A DNA stretch of 64,000 bases, taken from assembly GCA_015698045.1 (NCBI GenBank), contig BLAL01000193.1, positions 1,083,001-1,147,000 of the forward strand, written 5' to 3'. Each line of letters starts with the position of its first letter. Positions within the stretch are counted from its first letter, which is position 1. A program made the position numbers and the translations under genes. This document shows, piece after piece, positions 43,550 through 54,884 of the stretch. The notes beneath the pieces were generated by a model, which was not told the origin of the DNA, searched no databases, and saw only the letters and a program-made list of their open reading frames with translations. This DNA is from Rhizophagus clarus (lineage: Eukaryota; Glomeromycota; Glomeromycetes; Glomerales; Glomeraceae).

Positions 43550-45867
43550 TTAAATTCCGTCTAAAAATAATAATAATAAAACGATTATATCAGTATTTGA
43601 TATTAAATTTAGATTTTGAACCCATTTTTGCAATAATTAAATTTAATTACCATCGGGAATTTCAAGTTCATCTTGATCTTCTGAATGAAGATTTGGATTA
43701 TTATAAATTTCATCGTTATTATCTATAAAGAAGAAATACAGTTAGAAAAATAATAATTTTACATTACTATTAAATTTTATATACCACCGCTATCTTGTTT
43801 TTTTACTTGCGGCTTCATAGTTTCTCTTTCCCAATTTTGGTTATCTAAAGTTTTAATTAAATAAAATCTACATTAGTAATTAATATATAATAATTATGTA
43901 TATTAATTACTTACTGTCTTTCGATTCAATACGCAATTTTTGAAACACTTTAGATAATGTTTTACTATTTCCTATATTTTCGAATAACAAAATTAAATAG
44001 AATTGTACAATTATATTACAACTTTAATAAATATGACTTACCTTTTAAAATACTATTAATTTTTGATACACTATTACTCGACTTATTGACATCTTCAACT
44101 AAAAAATGAGAATTAGAATTACAGTGTATATAAAATTGAGTATTATAGATAAATCACTTACTATTTTGAGGAACATTAAAACTATAAGCTTTACTGTGAT
44201 ACGCTTTTAAAAAATAGATAAAATCATTATATTAAACTATATTAAACAATATTAAACTTTTTAAATGATTATTTAAAAATAAAGGTACTACATACCTTCT
44301 AATTCTTCTATTTTTTTTTTTTTTAAAAAAAAAATAGTTATTAAAATTAATAATGATTTAATAAAAATTCAGGAGAAATCGAAAATATACCTTCAGTTGC
44401 ATTTCTTGGTTCGGGCAAATTATCATCAAATTGATAAATTTTACTTGTAGATATTTTACTGCTTGCGTAATAGAAACTCATTATTTCAAAATCACTTAAT
44501 TTATCTAACTTATTAGTTTTTTTAAATATTTTTAAGAATACTTTAGAAAAAACATTATTAATATTATTTAGTGTATCCTGGTAATATAATTTATAAATTT
44601 TATTCATTTTATCTCTAATTGTAATAATATTAGGTCTTTTTGTTGGATCAGCATCCCAACATTATTCCATTAATTCTTTGTATTTTAAAGGAGTACCTGA
44701 TATAATCTTTGGTCTATTACCATTAACAATATCCATTGCAAGATTATAATCGCTTTCATAATTAGCAAAAGGTGGTTGACCAGATGAAATTTCCCACATT
44801 AGCATTGCAATACTATATATATCAGACGGAAAAGTATATTCTTTTCCAACAATGACTTCTGGTGCAATATAAGAGAGGTTTCCATATATACTTTTCGAAG
44901 GTTTATTGGCAGGTCCACAAAATCCAAAATCACTAATATACCAATAATTAGTATTTTGGTTATATAATATATTCCCTGAATGTAAATCTCTATGAATTGC
45001 ATTTTCTCCGTGAATTCTACCAAGTGAACCAATTAAAGTATTAGCAATTCCGATTCTTTCTTTCCATGTAATATTATTTTGTTGTAAATATTCTTTTAAA
45101 TTTGTATCGTATTTCATCATTACAAGCATATAACTTCCATCTAATGGATCTTTAGTTAGACCATAACAGTGTGCTATTTCTGGCCATTTGTTAGCTATAG
45201 TTAGGTGAGATTTAGCCTATAAAAGTTTATGCATTATAATTTGAATGTATTTTGATAAAGTAACAATTTTTAATTAATATTACCTCATCAAACCAACTTC
45301 TATTAGCACTTTCTACGTTTTTTAATTTTTTAAGTATAACTTTACAAGTTCCAAATCTATTTAATTGTTTATCTTTAGAATCCCATTCATAATAATATCC
45401 ACCAATCCAGTCTGCTGTATAAATTTCAGAACATCCACCTTCAGTTAGATATTTAATATTTTGTAATTTATTATATGGAATCCATTCAACTATACGTCTT
45501 GGAAAATCGATTCCATTTGACATTTCTGTATTAGATCATTAATATTATTATTTCCGGATGTCCAGTTTGAAAATTTCGATTTTAAATAATTTCTAATACA
45601 ATATTCACAATATAATGTTGCTAAACATTCTTGTTGACAATTTTCACAAATTCTTCTTTTTCCTTGATTAAAAAGAACTTTATTATAATCATAATCTTCG
45701 TTTAAAAATTTTATTACTTCTGACTTTTCATCTTTTGTAAGAGATTTATCAGCAAAAATGGTTTGTTTTTTAAATTCATGATCTTTATTTATATTATCAT
45801 AAATATTAGCCAATGCATGTGCTCTATCATATGCAGCATAGACTAAATCATATTGAATGGTAGACAT
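43550..45867 (-). pseudogene. TKL-like protein kinase, paralog 4, broken
   Basis: It has the full exon layout of the array: exon 1 45284-45867, exon 2 44391-45216, microexon 44296-44307 (AAGAATTAGAAG), small exons and a last exon ending at 43550 (DGI stop). Two lesions disable it. In exon 1, just after CQMES (about 45505), one base is missing compared with paralogs 3 and 5, shifting the frame before PRRIVEWIPY. In exon 2, after KELME, a TAA (about 44659-44661) stands where paralogs 2 and 5 have CAG. Otherwise the motifs are well kept: CENCQQECLATLYCEYC, TEGGCSEIYTADW, IHRDLHSGN, SDFGFCGP, SDIYSIAMLMWEISSG. The good preservation argues that inactivation is recent; a sequencing error could explain one lesion, less easily both. 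Confidence 0.8.
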
Positions 45868-45945
45868 ACTTGTAACTTTTAAACAAAAAATTAAAAATAT
45901 TCAAAGGAAACTTCACGCTTTATTTTAACTCGGAGAGGAATCTCC

Positions 45946-46024
45946 GTTTGTTTCACAAATATAGATGATCCGTACTAGAATTAGGCCAAATCATGCGCCG
46001 TAATTAATTTAGCGCTACCGTGAT
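45946..46024 (-). promoter_or_regulatory. Conserved upstream block of kinase paralog 4
   Basis: TTTGTGAAACAAAC on the minus strand (45946-45959) is 79-92 bases before the ATG, with ATCACGGTAGC upstream (46014-46024), matching paralogs 3 and 5. Confidence 0.5.
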
Positions 46025-47037
46025 TGTCAGTGATACCCCATGCACTAAAAAAAATGACGTTTACATTTTCTTACAGCAAGGATTAAAAATATATTATTGG
46101 GCGATCATAAAATATAGAGTACACATTTTATTTGTTAATTTTTATTTGGAAAATATTTAAACGTTTATTTTATCGTCAAATAGAATTTTAAAAATCATAA
46201 ATAGGATGGTTTGTACTAAATTTAACTACACCATTGTAGTAATCGATTTATAAACTGATGTTTTTATAACCAACATACAGTGTCTACGTTTATTATTGTT
46301 TTAAAATAATTCAGCCATTATTTTTTTTACACCTAAATATAAATTTTTTTATGCTATTATTGATTCTAACTCGCTGTTTTTCCGAAATGAATATATCAAA
46401 ATTATAATCGTTACATTTTAATATGAGGTTGTTTGTGAGCAAAAAAAAAGCTTAATTTATAGCTAGCAGAAATTAAATAAGATGCCTTTGGTAATTTAAA
46501 TAACGTATGAAAGTATAACACTTAAACTATGCTAAACTCACTTTTTACAGTATTATTAAAAAACAATCTAAAACTTATTAATTATCGTTGATTTATTTAA
46601 TACTACAATTCAGACTGTTCAAAATACAATCTCATTTCTATAATATTTATTAATCAAAGTTCATAGTTCATATAATGTTCATTAATACCATATATCTATT
46701 TCTATATTAAATTTTTATAAAATCGCACACAATTTAATTCACATTTCATAATGTCTATAAAATCTATCCCTCCCAATCTAAAATCCATGTATTTTGGAAT
46801 CTCTTTCTAATTTTTAACAAATTTTAACAATAACGCTCCTTTTAAATGAAAAACAAGATTCAATATAAAAGGTCGATCGAAAAATCAATATGCATAAGAA
46901 ATTGATAATTTGATCTCGTTAATCTATTATATCTTCTTACCATGAAAAAAAAAGTTAATATTAAGAAAACTTTGTTCGTGATAAACATAATAAACGACAT
47001 AAAAAAAAAACATTAGCCTCACTTGAAAAAAAAAAAA
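46025..47037. other. Intergenic, 3' flank of the HMG gene
   Basis: AT-rich with no supported gene; oligo-A tracts at about 46440 and 47025. The right end should contain the HMG gene's 3' UTR. Confidence 0.4.
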
Positions 47038-47454
47038 TTATCGTTTCTTTAGCGGAATATATTTGTAACCCACGTTAACTATACTATGTCTATGTTTAGC
47101 TAATTTAGCCAAAGCGTTAAAAGCTTCAATGGTAATATCATCTTCATTTTTCCAACGTTCACCAAGGTCTTTACTGATATCGCAAGCTTTCCAACCTTCA
47201 TAAATTTTAGCATCCCTAGCTAATCTATCCTTACGATAAAGTATCCAAGCATTTTGAGGACGAGGAGTTTTATTTCTTAATTTTTTTGGTCTTCTAGATG
47301 TTTGACTATTACTTATCAGTGTATCTAAAGGTAGATAAAAATTATAGGAACTAATGGTTTGCTTATCTAATTCAGGAAATATAACCTCGTCGGACAATTT
47401 TTCATAAATATGTCTATCGTTAAAATTTACTTGGTGAAATTGTTCATTACTCAT
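47038..47454 (-). CDS. MATA-HMG box protein
   Basis: A single-exon 138-residue protein starting at the ATG at 47452-47454. After about 60 residues of linker comes a basic stretch (RRPKKLRNK) and the HMG box: TPRPQNAWILYRKDRLARDA, then a helix ISKDLGERWKNEDD and a final helix AFNALAKLAKHRHSI, ending GYKYIPLKKR. RPxNAWILYR followed by xISKxLGxxWK is the signature of the MATA-HMG subgroup found in fungal mating-type regulators; these bind and bend DNA in the nucleus. Rhizophagus has many such genes, so this need not be a mating-type locus. The box is complete and no lesion was seen. It lies inside the kinase array on the same strand. Confidence 0.88.
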   Translation of the reverse strand: MSNEQFHQVNFNDRHIYEKLSDEVIFPELDKQTISSYNFYLPLDTLISNSQTSRRPKKLRNKTPRPQNAWILYRKDRLARDAKIYEGWKACDISKDLGERWKNEDDITIEAFNALAKLAKHRHSIVNVGYKYIPLKKR

Positions 47455-49774
47455 TTTTGTTGAACAAATGAAACTCGGGATGTCTACGTCCTTAAGTTTT
47501 TTTTTTTAAAAAAAAATATTACATTGTTACACAGCTTGCATGCAGGAGTGTGCATCGATGTCTTATGATGTAATGATGTAGATCTAAATCAAATTAGGAT
47601 AAAATACCTCTAGATCAAATTTTCTATTATTAGTAATTCGGCATTTTTTGTAACAAAGAGTTGGAAGAAAGAAAAAAAAGATGCTGCATTGATGAATTTG
47701 TCAGCAATTTATTATTTATTTGAAAAGAAGATCGAGACCAAACTAAGTTGTTTATTTATTAGCTTATATGAATGAATGAATGAAAATGATAACTGAAAAT
47801 TTGCATTTTGGATTACGTATTTTGGAAAATGATCGAATGATCATTTTTACGTAACATTTTAATAAGAAAAAAAAAATTCTTTTATAGTAATTAAAAGTGT
47901 ATTTGTTTTTATGTTGTAATCATTCAGAAAATGGTCTTTTGGAAATAAACGTTTATTTAAAAAAATGTTCGTTTGTTTTATAAAGAAAGATTACTCGAAA
48001 TCATTTTAATCATATAACGATATACATCACGACTATAATCTAAAATTATGCCAACAAAAATATCATATCATACATATATTTTTCTCCCTTTCTATTAGTT
48101 TTATTTTACGACATAAACAATTTCTTACAGAAGTAAATATAGCGTCAACTAACATTTTGATTACGATTAAAATCTGTGGACTTATTGTGATTTATTGAAG
48201 GTAGTAGTGGCATTAATTATGACTTATTTAGTATATACTTTGAAATTACCATCTTACCGTTCAAAGATACACCTGCTGTATATTTCTTGTAGTAAACATT
48301 GTGTATGGAAAGGTGAAGTGAACGATAAAATCATACTGCAGAGTTATATTCCGTGGATTGGTTATGCTGGGTAATATTTAACAGAAACGACAATACGACT
48401 GATAATTAACGATATTACAATACATCTTTTTGGCACACTTTCGTGAGATAAAATCGATACATATTCACTAGCTAGAACAAATGTGCACGATAATACCGGT
48501 CTTCCACCGAATGAAATATATTAACAGAACGTATTGTAATAGTGAGAAATCTTTATTTTCTAGAACTAATACTAAGAAGCGAAATTTTTGACAATAATAG
48601 AAACAATAAAGAATTTTATTATCCAATTAATGATATCTGAAGCGTTGGTAGATATTAAATCCGAATATAAAAGAATCTTTGTAAAAGATCAAATTTTATA
48701 AGTTCCATAGTGAAATGATGTATTTATCTTTTTTAAAAAAGGAAAAATTAAAAGGAATATTTAAAAAGGGTATTAAAATAAACCAAATAAAATGAGGATG
48801 AGGTCAATTTTTCAAATCACACACAAAAATAATCATGTAAAAATTAATTTATTAATAATAGAAATAACTATGTTTTGTATCATTATGGCTATAAGGAAGG
48901 GATATTTAAATTTAGACTATTATTCTATCAAAATTGGTTTATTTAATGATTATTCCTTTGCAGCTCCAATAGATGTTTAAAAATATTTTAGATTCTACAC
49001 CATTAGAATTTTTATTGATTTTTTTTAAAAAAAATATAAATAAATAAAAAATATGGATACTTAATTAGACATAACACATAAATGATGTTTTAAAGTGCTT
49101 CAAGCCATTTTCTTATATTAGAACATTTAAGTTAAGAAAATTAGATTTGAAATGTAAATATAGCAGAACACTATATTAAAGCAGAGTATTTCATTAAACG
49201 CTCAATGTCTGAAACATTTATATAACGATTAACAAAACTCTTTAAAACATACTTATTGAGAGTTCTTCTAAAATTATGAATACTACATAATACTACATAC
49301 GTAAATAGGATGGTTTACTATAATCGCATTTTTTAATGTAAAATAAATATTACAGTAAAGATTACCAAAATTGTGACGCCGCCACATTCATGTGAACAAC
49401 ATTTATAACGTCGATCAAATAAGTTGAATTCAATTTCAGATATATTTTTTTTTAAAAATGTAGTAGCAATTATTTCAAATAATTAAATATTACTGTTAAA
49501 CTTTAAATAACATACACAAAATTCAAGGAAATTTTATGATACATTACTCGAATTTGACATTAACCACTTTCCTATAAACCAAAATATAATCTTTCTTTAT
49601 TGAGATAAAAAAAAATTGACAATATAAAAAATTATAACAAACGTGAAAAAAAATGAATTATTTAAATTACAAACTAAGAAAAATATGTTACTCTAGTCTT
49701 AGTGTTTAAATAATTCTAATAAAATTGTAAGTAATTCAATCACATAATAAATAATTGTATTTATAATAGAATAT
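47455..49774. other. Intergenic, no supported gene
   Basis: Long AT-rich stretch. Short open frames (for example 48792-48980 +) have no signature. A T/A homopolymer switch lies at about 47499-47515, just upstream of the HMG gene. The right end holds the 3' flank of kinase paralog 5. Confidence 0.4.
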
Positions 49775-52109
49775 TTAAAATCCATCTAAAAAAATAAAGA
49801 ATTAATATTTTTTAAATTAATTCTTAGAAATTATTTTAATTTATATCTATGAAATTTAAAATTAATTACCATCAGGGATTTCAAATTCATCTTGTTCTTC
49901 CGAATGAAAATTTGCACTGTCATAAATTTCATCATTAACTATAAAAGCAAAAGCACAATTCGAATCACTAGAACTAAAACAACATTATATTACTACAAAA
50001 TTCGAGAAAGTTTACATATTACTGATACCTTGCTTATTTACTTGCTGCTTTTTAATTTCTCCTCTATATTTATTTTGATTATCTGAAAAAAAATTATAGT
50101 TATCAGTTGTATGTAATGAAAAAAAAAATTTTTTTTTTTAATATAATAATTACTTACTGTCTCTTGATTCCATACGTAATTTTTGGAAAACTTTAGACAA
50201 TGGTTTACTATTTCCTATTTCAAATAAAATTTAGTATAATAAATGATTATTATTAAAAAAAATTCAGAAATTAATATTCACCTTTAAAAATATTGCTTTT
50301 GTTAGATGTACTATGATTTGATTTATTGAAATCATCAACTGAAAAAGGGAATTTTGGTTACATATATAAATAAATATATATATTACGAATAAAAAGAAAA
50401 AATACTTACTATCATCAGGAATATTAAAACTGTATGGTCTACTATGGTATGCTTTTTTTAAGATAAAATAAAGAATGTCATGACTAATGAAAGACATTAA
50501 ATATTTAATAAAAATATTAATATAATACTGACCTTCTAGCTCTTCTATTATATTTTAAAAAAAATAGTAATTAAAATAATTTAATATAATAAAATTTTGA
50601 ATAATATTAAAATATACCTTCAGTTGCATTTCTTGGTTCAGGTAAATTATCAAATTGATATATTTTACTTGTAGATAATTTACTGCTTGCGTAATAGTAA
50701 CTCATTATTTCAAAATCACTTAATTTATTTAAATTATTATTAGTTTTTTTAAATAATCTTAAGAATCTTTTAAAAACACTATTATTATTTAGTGTGTCCT
50801 GGTAATATAAATTATTAATTTCTCTTATTTTGTCCCAAACTGCATTAATGTCTGGTCTTTTTGTTGGATCAGCATCCCAACACTGTTTCATTAATTCTTT
50901 GTATTTTGAAGGGGTACCTGATACAATCTTTGGTCTATTACCATTAACAATATCCATTGCAAGATTATACTCATTTTCATAATTAGCAAAAGGTCGTTGT
51001 CCAGATGAAATTTCCCACATTAACATTGCAACACTGTATATATCTGATGCTTTAGCATACTCTTTGCCAACAATAACTTCTGGTGCAATATAAGGAAGAT
51101 TTCCGTATATACAATCTAGTGGTTTATCAGCAGGTCCACAAAATCCAAAATCACTAATAAACCAAGAATTTATATATTGATAGTATAATATATTTCCTGA
51201 ATGTAAATCTCTATGAATTACATTTTCATTGTGAATTTTTGAAAGTGCATCAACTATATTAACAATAATTTGAATTTTTTCTTTCCATGTAAGTTGGATA
51301 TGATTTTGTTGCAAATATTCTCTTAAATCTATGTCCAATTTTTCCATCACAAGCATATAATTATCATCTAATGGGTCTCGAGTTAGACCATAACATGATA
51401 CTGTACTATCTACCCATTTGTTAGCAATGTTTAGGTGAGATTTAGCCTACAAAAAATTGTAGTATTATTAATTAATTATTATTTTTGTTTTAAAAAATAC
51501 TTTTTAGCAGTTATATACCTCATCAAACCAACTTCTATTAGCACTTTCTACATTTTCTAACTTTTTAAGTATAACTTCACAAGTTCCAAATCTATTTAAT
51601 TGTTTTTCCTTAGAATTCCATTTATTATAATTTCCATTAATCCAATTTGATGTATAAATTTCAGAACAACCACCTTTAGTTTGATATTTTATATTTTGTA
51701 AATTATTATAAGGGATCCATTCAATTATCCGATCTGGAGAAAGTGATTTCACTTGACAATTCTGTATTAAATCATCAATATCATTGTTTCCAGATGTCCA
51801 ATTTGTAAATTTTGATTTTAAATAATTTCTAATACAATATTCGCAATATAATGTCGCTAAACATTTTTGTTGACAATTTTCACAAATTCTTCTTTTTCCT
51901 TCATTAAAAAGAATTTTATTATAATCATGATCTTCTTTTAAAAATTTTATTACTTCTGATTTTTCATCTTTTGTAAGAGATTTATCAGCAAGAATGATTT
52001 TTTCTTTAAATTTATGTCGTTTGTCTACATTATCATAAATATTATAATCAATTAATGTAATTGCTCGATAATATGCAGCATAGACTAAATCATTTCGAAT
52101 AGTTGACAT
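49775..52109 (-). CDS. TKL-like protein kinase, paralog 5
   Basis: The start at 52107-52109 gives MSTIRNDLVYAAYYRA. Exon 1 51519-52109, exon 2 50618-51446 (joint AKSHLNIANKW), microexon 50533-50544 (AAGAGCTAGAAG), then small exons and an 11-nt last exon ending at 49775 (DGF stop). N-terminal module CENCQQKCLATLYCEYC; kinase motifs TKGGCSEIYTSNW, VILKKL, IHRDLHSGN, SDFGFCGP, YIAPEV, SDIYSVAMLMWEISSGQRPF, KRPD. It is closest to paralog 4 by eye (shared FKKTN...KLSDFEIMS linker) and unlike paralog 4 has no lesion, so 4 and 5 look like a recent duplicate pair with one copy failing. Confidence 0.88.
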
Positions 52110-52249
52110 AATTATAACTTATAAACAAAAATTTAAAATACGTAAAAGGGACTATTTACTTTTATTGACTCCGTCGGTGAGAAATTTTTATTTTATCTTA
52201 TTTTTACTGGTGGTAACTCCAATTACAGTAATATTCGGAGAGAACTTCC

Positions 52250-52318
52250 GTTTGTTTCACAAAATATATGAAATAAAATTTATACTGCATGCATAATATT
52301 ACAGAGTGTTACCGTGAT
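52250..52318 (-). promoter_or_regulatory. Conserved upstream block of kinase paralog 5
   Basis: TTTGTGAAACAAAC (52250-52263, minus strand) is 141-154 bases before the ATG, with ATCACGGTAAC upstream (52308-52318). The motif order is the same as in paralogs 3 and 4, but the spacing to the start is longer by about 60 bases. Confidence 0.5.
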
Positions 52319-52409
52319 ACTGCATGAACATCTTACAATAATTTGAAAAAAAAATTATGTTAAGAATATTATTTAATATACTATACCTCAATATATACAC
52401 TTAGTATGG

Positions 52410-52640
52410 CAAGCCGGGCTGTCAGCGTGGTATTATCGTCAAAATGTCAGCACCAGGTTGACAAAAGATCAGCAAGATCAGCGTCGAGCTGACAAAATGT
52501 CAGCGCCGGGTTGACAAAAGATCAGCACCGGGTTGACAAAATGTCAGAACCGGTTGACATTTTGTCAGCACCGTGATTGACATTTTTTGTCAGCACTGAG
52601 TTGACAAAATTGTCAGCGCTGAGTTGACATTTTTCATTTT
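52410..52640. repeat. Minisatellite of TGTCAGC / GTTGACA units
   Basis: About eight imperfect units of roughly 26-32 bases alternate TGTCAGCACCGGGTTGACAA with variants (GATCAGC, GTTGACATTTTGTCAGC). Because TGTCA and TGACA are complementary, each unit can also fold. The array is much richer in G and C than its surroundings and lies just beyond the promoter of kinase paralog 5. Confidence 0.8.
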
Positions 52641-53890
52641 TGAGTTGGATCGACTCGACTCAAAAATAGATCATTTTCACCCCAATTCTGAAATATTATA
52701 TCATCCGCAGTTTTATTACGCCTCAATGTTGTTATATTTATCTTCCGTAGTTTTACTGTGCCTCATTACCATGTGGAATCTTGTATTACCTCAATTTTCT
52801 TCCTAAAATAAGAAATTCTTCAATATTATAGTTTAACCGCAATTTGGGAGGATTTTTTCCAACTTCAGCTTAGTTTAACCTCTTTTGCAGAGGGATACAT
52901 TTATAAAATACATTTCATACGTATACCTCCATTATAACTATTCTATTAAAATCCTACATTGCCCTACACTTTTTATAATATTCCTTAGAATTCTGACATT
53001 ACACCGTCATTTACGGGATTGTAACAAACATACAGCGATCAATGACAATGTGAAATGTTTATCAACTTTATTCTCTCCAATCTTATTCCTACTTAATCAA
53101 CAACTTCATCTACAACATGATGTGCACCTCGTGTACGCACTGCAAAATCTTCATATTAACACAATTTTTTTTTTCATTTTCACGGTTATACCGTCAACTT
53201 CAAGCAACATTGGATCATTCCATACCTGACAGAATTTACATATGGCATATTTATTACGAACGAAAATTTGGGCAACTTTCCAACCCTTCTCCATTCAGGC
53301 TTATGTCGAGTCATAGAGACACTTTGGGCTTTATGGTTTAATAATAATATAGATTTTTATTCATTCTCTCCTTATTTTTGTTCTACTTTTATTTTTACGC
53401 TCCCATTCTTCCTTTATTTCCGTTTCATTATTTTTTTTCTTCTTTTCTTGCTTGATTTCACTTTCTGATAGTTAGTGAATTCTCAATTGGAAACATAAAT
53501 TATATTCAGTTAGTTTTATAGTATTTTGTATGGCTATCAATCAGATTTTAGAGGTTATCACCTGTAAATAAAAATAAAAATAAAATGAATAATATTCCAG
53601 CAAAATAATAATCATTGTTAAAGTCGAAAATGTTAAAGCAACATCGGAACCTAAAAAAAAAAAAAAAAATCAAAAAAACCGTCAGGTATTGGAAGTTCCG
53701 TTAATCGGAAGGTCACATGAATTATTTTTTTTATGATATAAAGTTATAGTCACGTGAGTAAGGTGAAATTAAAATGATAATCCAATTACCAAACAGTTAC
53801 ATTTCTTCAAATTGTGAAGTATATTATATTAAAACCATTAATGTGATAACTTATACAATAACAATATAGCAACTTATGTAACATATAAAT
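52641..53890. other. Possible 3' remnant of an old LINE, otherwise intergenic
   Basis: From about 53275 to 53585 the sequence resembles in texture the 3' part of the LINE at the left edge: a C- and T-rich stretch with AATAATATAGATTTTT, then T-rich sequence and an ending AAATAAAAATAAAAATAAAA. Overlapping open frames at 52885-53341 are T- and C-rich and have no clear signature. A decayed, 5'-truncated LINE is the likeliest reading but the evidence is weak. Confidence 0.3.
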
Positions 53891-53965
53891 CATTACCATC
53901 AGGATGGAATTTCTCATTTTCTGGATAAAAATTTGGAATATTAAAAATATCATTATAATCATCGT
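53891..53965 (-). pseudogene. Solo relic exon of the kinase family tail
   Basis: On the minus strand the sequence reads NDIFNIPNFYPENEKFHPDG, aligning with NDIFNDPNLHSEDQDELEIPDG, the eighth exon of kinase paralog 3. The GATGGTAAT after it matches the donor site of that exon in the paralogs. No kinase domain lies nearby, so this is a stranded exon of a lost sixth copy. Confidence 0.65.
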
Positions 53966-54360
53966 AAATTTATACATTTTTATACGTTTTTTTCTTTTCC
54001 TTCAAAGATGATCAGAAAAAAGAATTTCATTTGTGTAAACTTACTCTAATAGTGATTTATCGAGTCTTGTCAATTGATTACTTGAAATAATCATCGGTCC
54101 GCATTATATCAAAATTACCGCATTATGAAGCTTTTTGGCCAGAATTATGATATGAAAAAAAAATAACGAAACGATTAATCAAAATTTTTATTAAGTTTAT
54201 TGATTATTTCACAAAACCATGTTTATTCTACATTATTATATTATGGAGTTCGTTAAGAAATTTATCAATACAATAAATTAAAAATTAAAAAGTATTGTAA
54301 TTAGATAAACTAAATTTTCGAAAATTTTATAAAAAAAGTCATTTTAAAATATTAAAATTT
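53966..54360. other. Spacer before ML gene B
   Basis: No gene is supported. The part next to 54360 is the likely 3' UTR of ML gene B. Confidence 0.35.
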
Positions 54361-54807
54361 TTAAGCACCAGGGACAGCACTCGTGGCACAGGCTAAAGTA
54401 TCTCCATTTACATCAAAAATATTAACATCAATAATGAATGTATTAGGTAAAGTATCAGGTAGTTGAATGACTTGCGTCAAATTTAAGTCTGTGATTGGAC
54501 ATGTGGCACTAGCACAAATATCAAAAGTAGAGGGATCACCAATGACAGCATCAGCATCATCTTTCAATTCAATGACCAATTGAGAACCAGTGTTGACGGT
54601 TCCATTCGTTATAGTTCCAACAATATTAAAAGTACCTTTTTCTCCAGCGATGAGAGGATCAGGTGTAATAGTTACAGTGATGTCGTTTGGAGAATCAGTA
54701 TCACATGGAGTAAAGGTGGTAGCTCTTTTATAAAATTGATATGGAATAGCGTTGACTATTGATAGAATAGTCAATAAAGTGAACATGAAAATGATATTTT
54801 GTTTCAT
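54361..54807 (-). CDS. Secreted ML-domain (MD-2/NPC2-like lipid-recognition) protein B
   Basis: A single-exon gene of 148 residues. The start chosen is the ATG at 54805-54807 because MKQNIIFMFTLLTILSIVNA then aligns with the leader of ML protein A, and the frame upstream lacks an ATG. After the signal peptide come IPYQFYKR with a dibasic site, TPCDTDSPNDITVTITPDPL, the strand GTFNIVGTITNGT, FDICASATCP and a late LAC. It has one cysteine fewer than protein A (no C before FNIVG), so disulfide pairing differs. Family function: extracellular or vesicular lipid binding. Genes A and B are about 38 kb apart on the same strand and clearly paralogous. Confidence 0.87.
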   Translation of the reverse strand: MKQNIIFMFTLLTILSIVNAIPYQFYKRATTFTPCDTDSPNDITVTITPDPLIAGEKGTFNIVGTITNGTVNTGSQLVIELKDDADAVIGDPSTFDICASATCPITDLNLTQVIQLPDTLPNTFIIDVNIFDVNGDTLACATSAVPGA

Positions 54808-54875
54808 GATTTCTTTTATTAATGTTAACAACGATAATTGATAACTTAAAGAATCAGTTTATTCGATATTGTTGC

Positions 54876-54884
54876 CTTTTTATA
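54876..54884 (-). promoter_or_regulatory. TATA box of ML gene B
   Basis: TATAAAAAG on the minus strand, 69-77 bases before the ATG, identical to the box upstream of ML gene A. Confidence 0.6.

Noticed and set aside
52410..52640. CRISPR-like look of regularly spaced repeats.
   Set aside because: There are no unique spacers of constant size, the units are degenerate and self-complementary, and the host is eukaryotic. It is a minisatellite.
52885..53468. Three overlapping T- and C-rich open frames.
   Set aside because: No family motif and no consistent frame. At most the remains of a LINE 3' end, listed as such with low confidence.
54808..54831. An eight-codon extension of ML protein B.
   Set aside because: It has no ATG, and including it would place residues ahead of a clear signal peptide that matches ML protein A.
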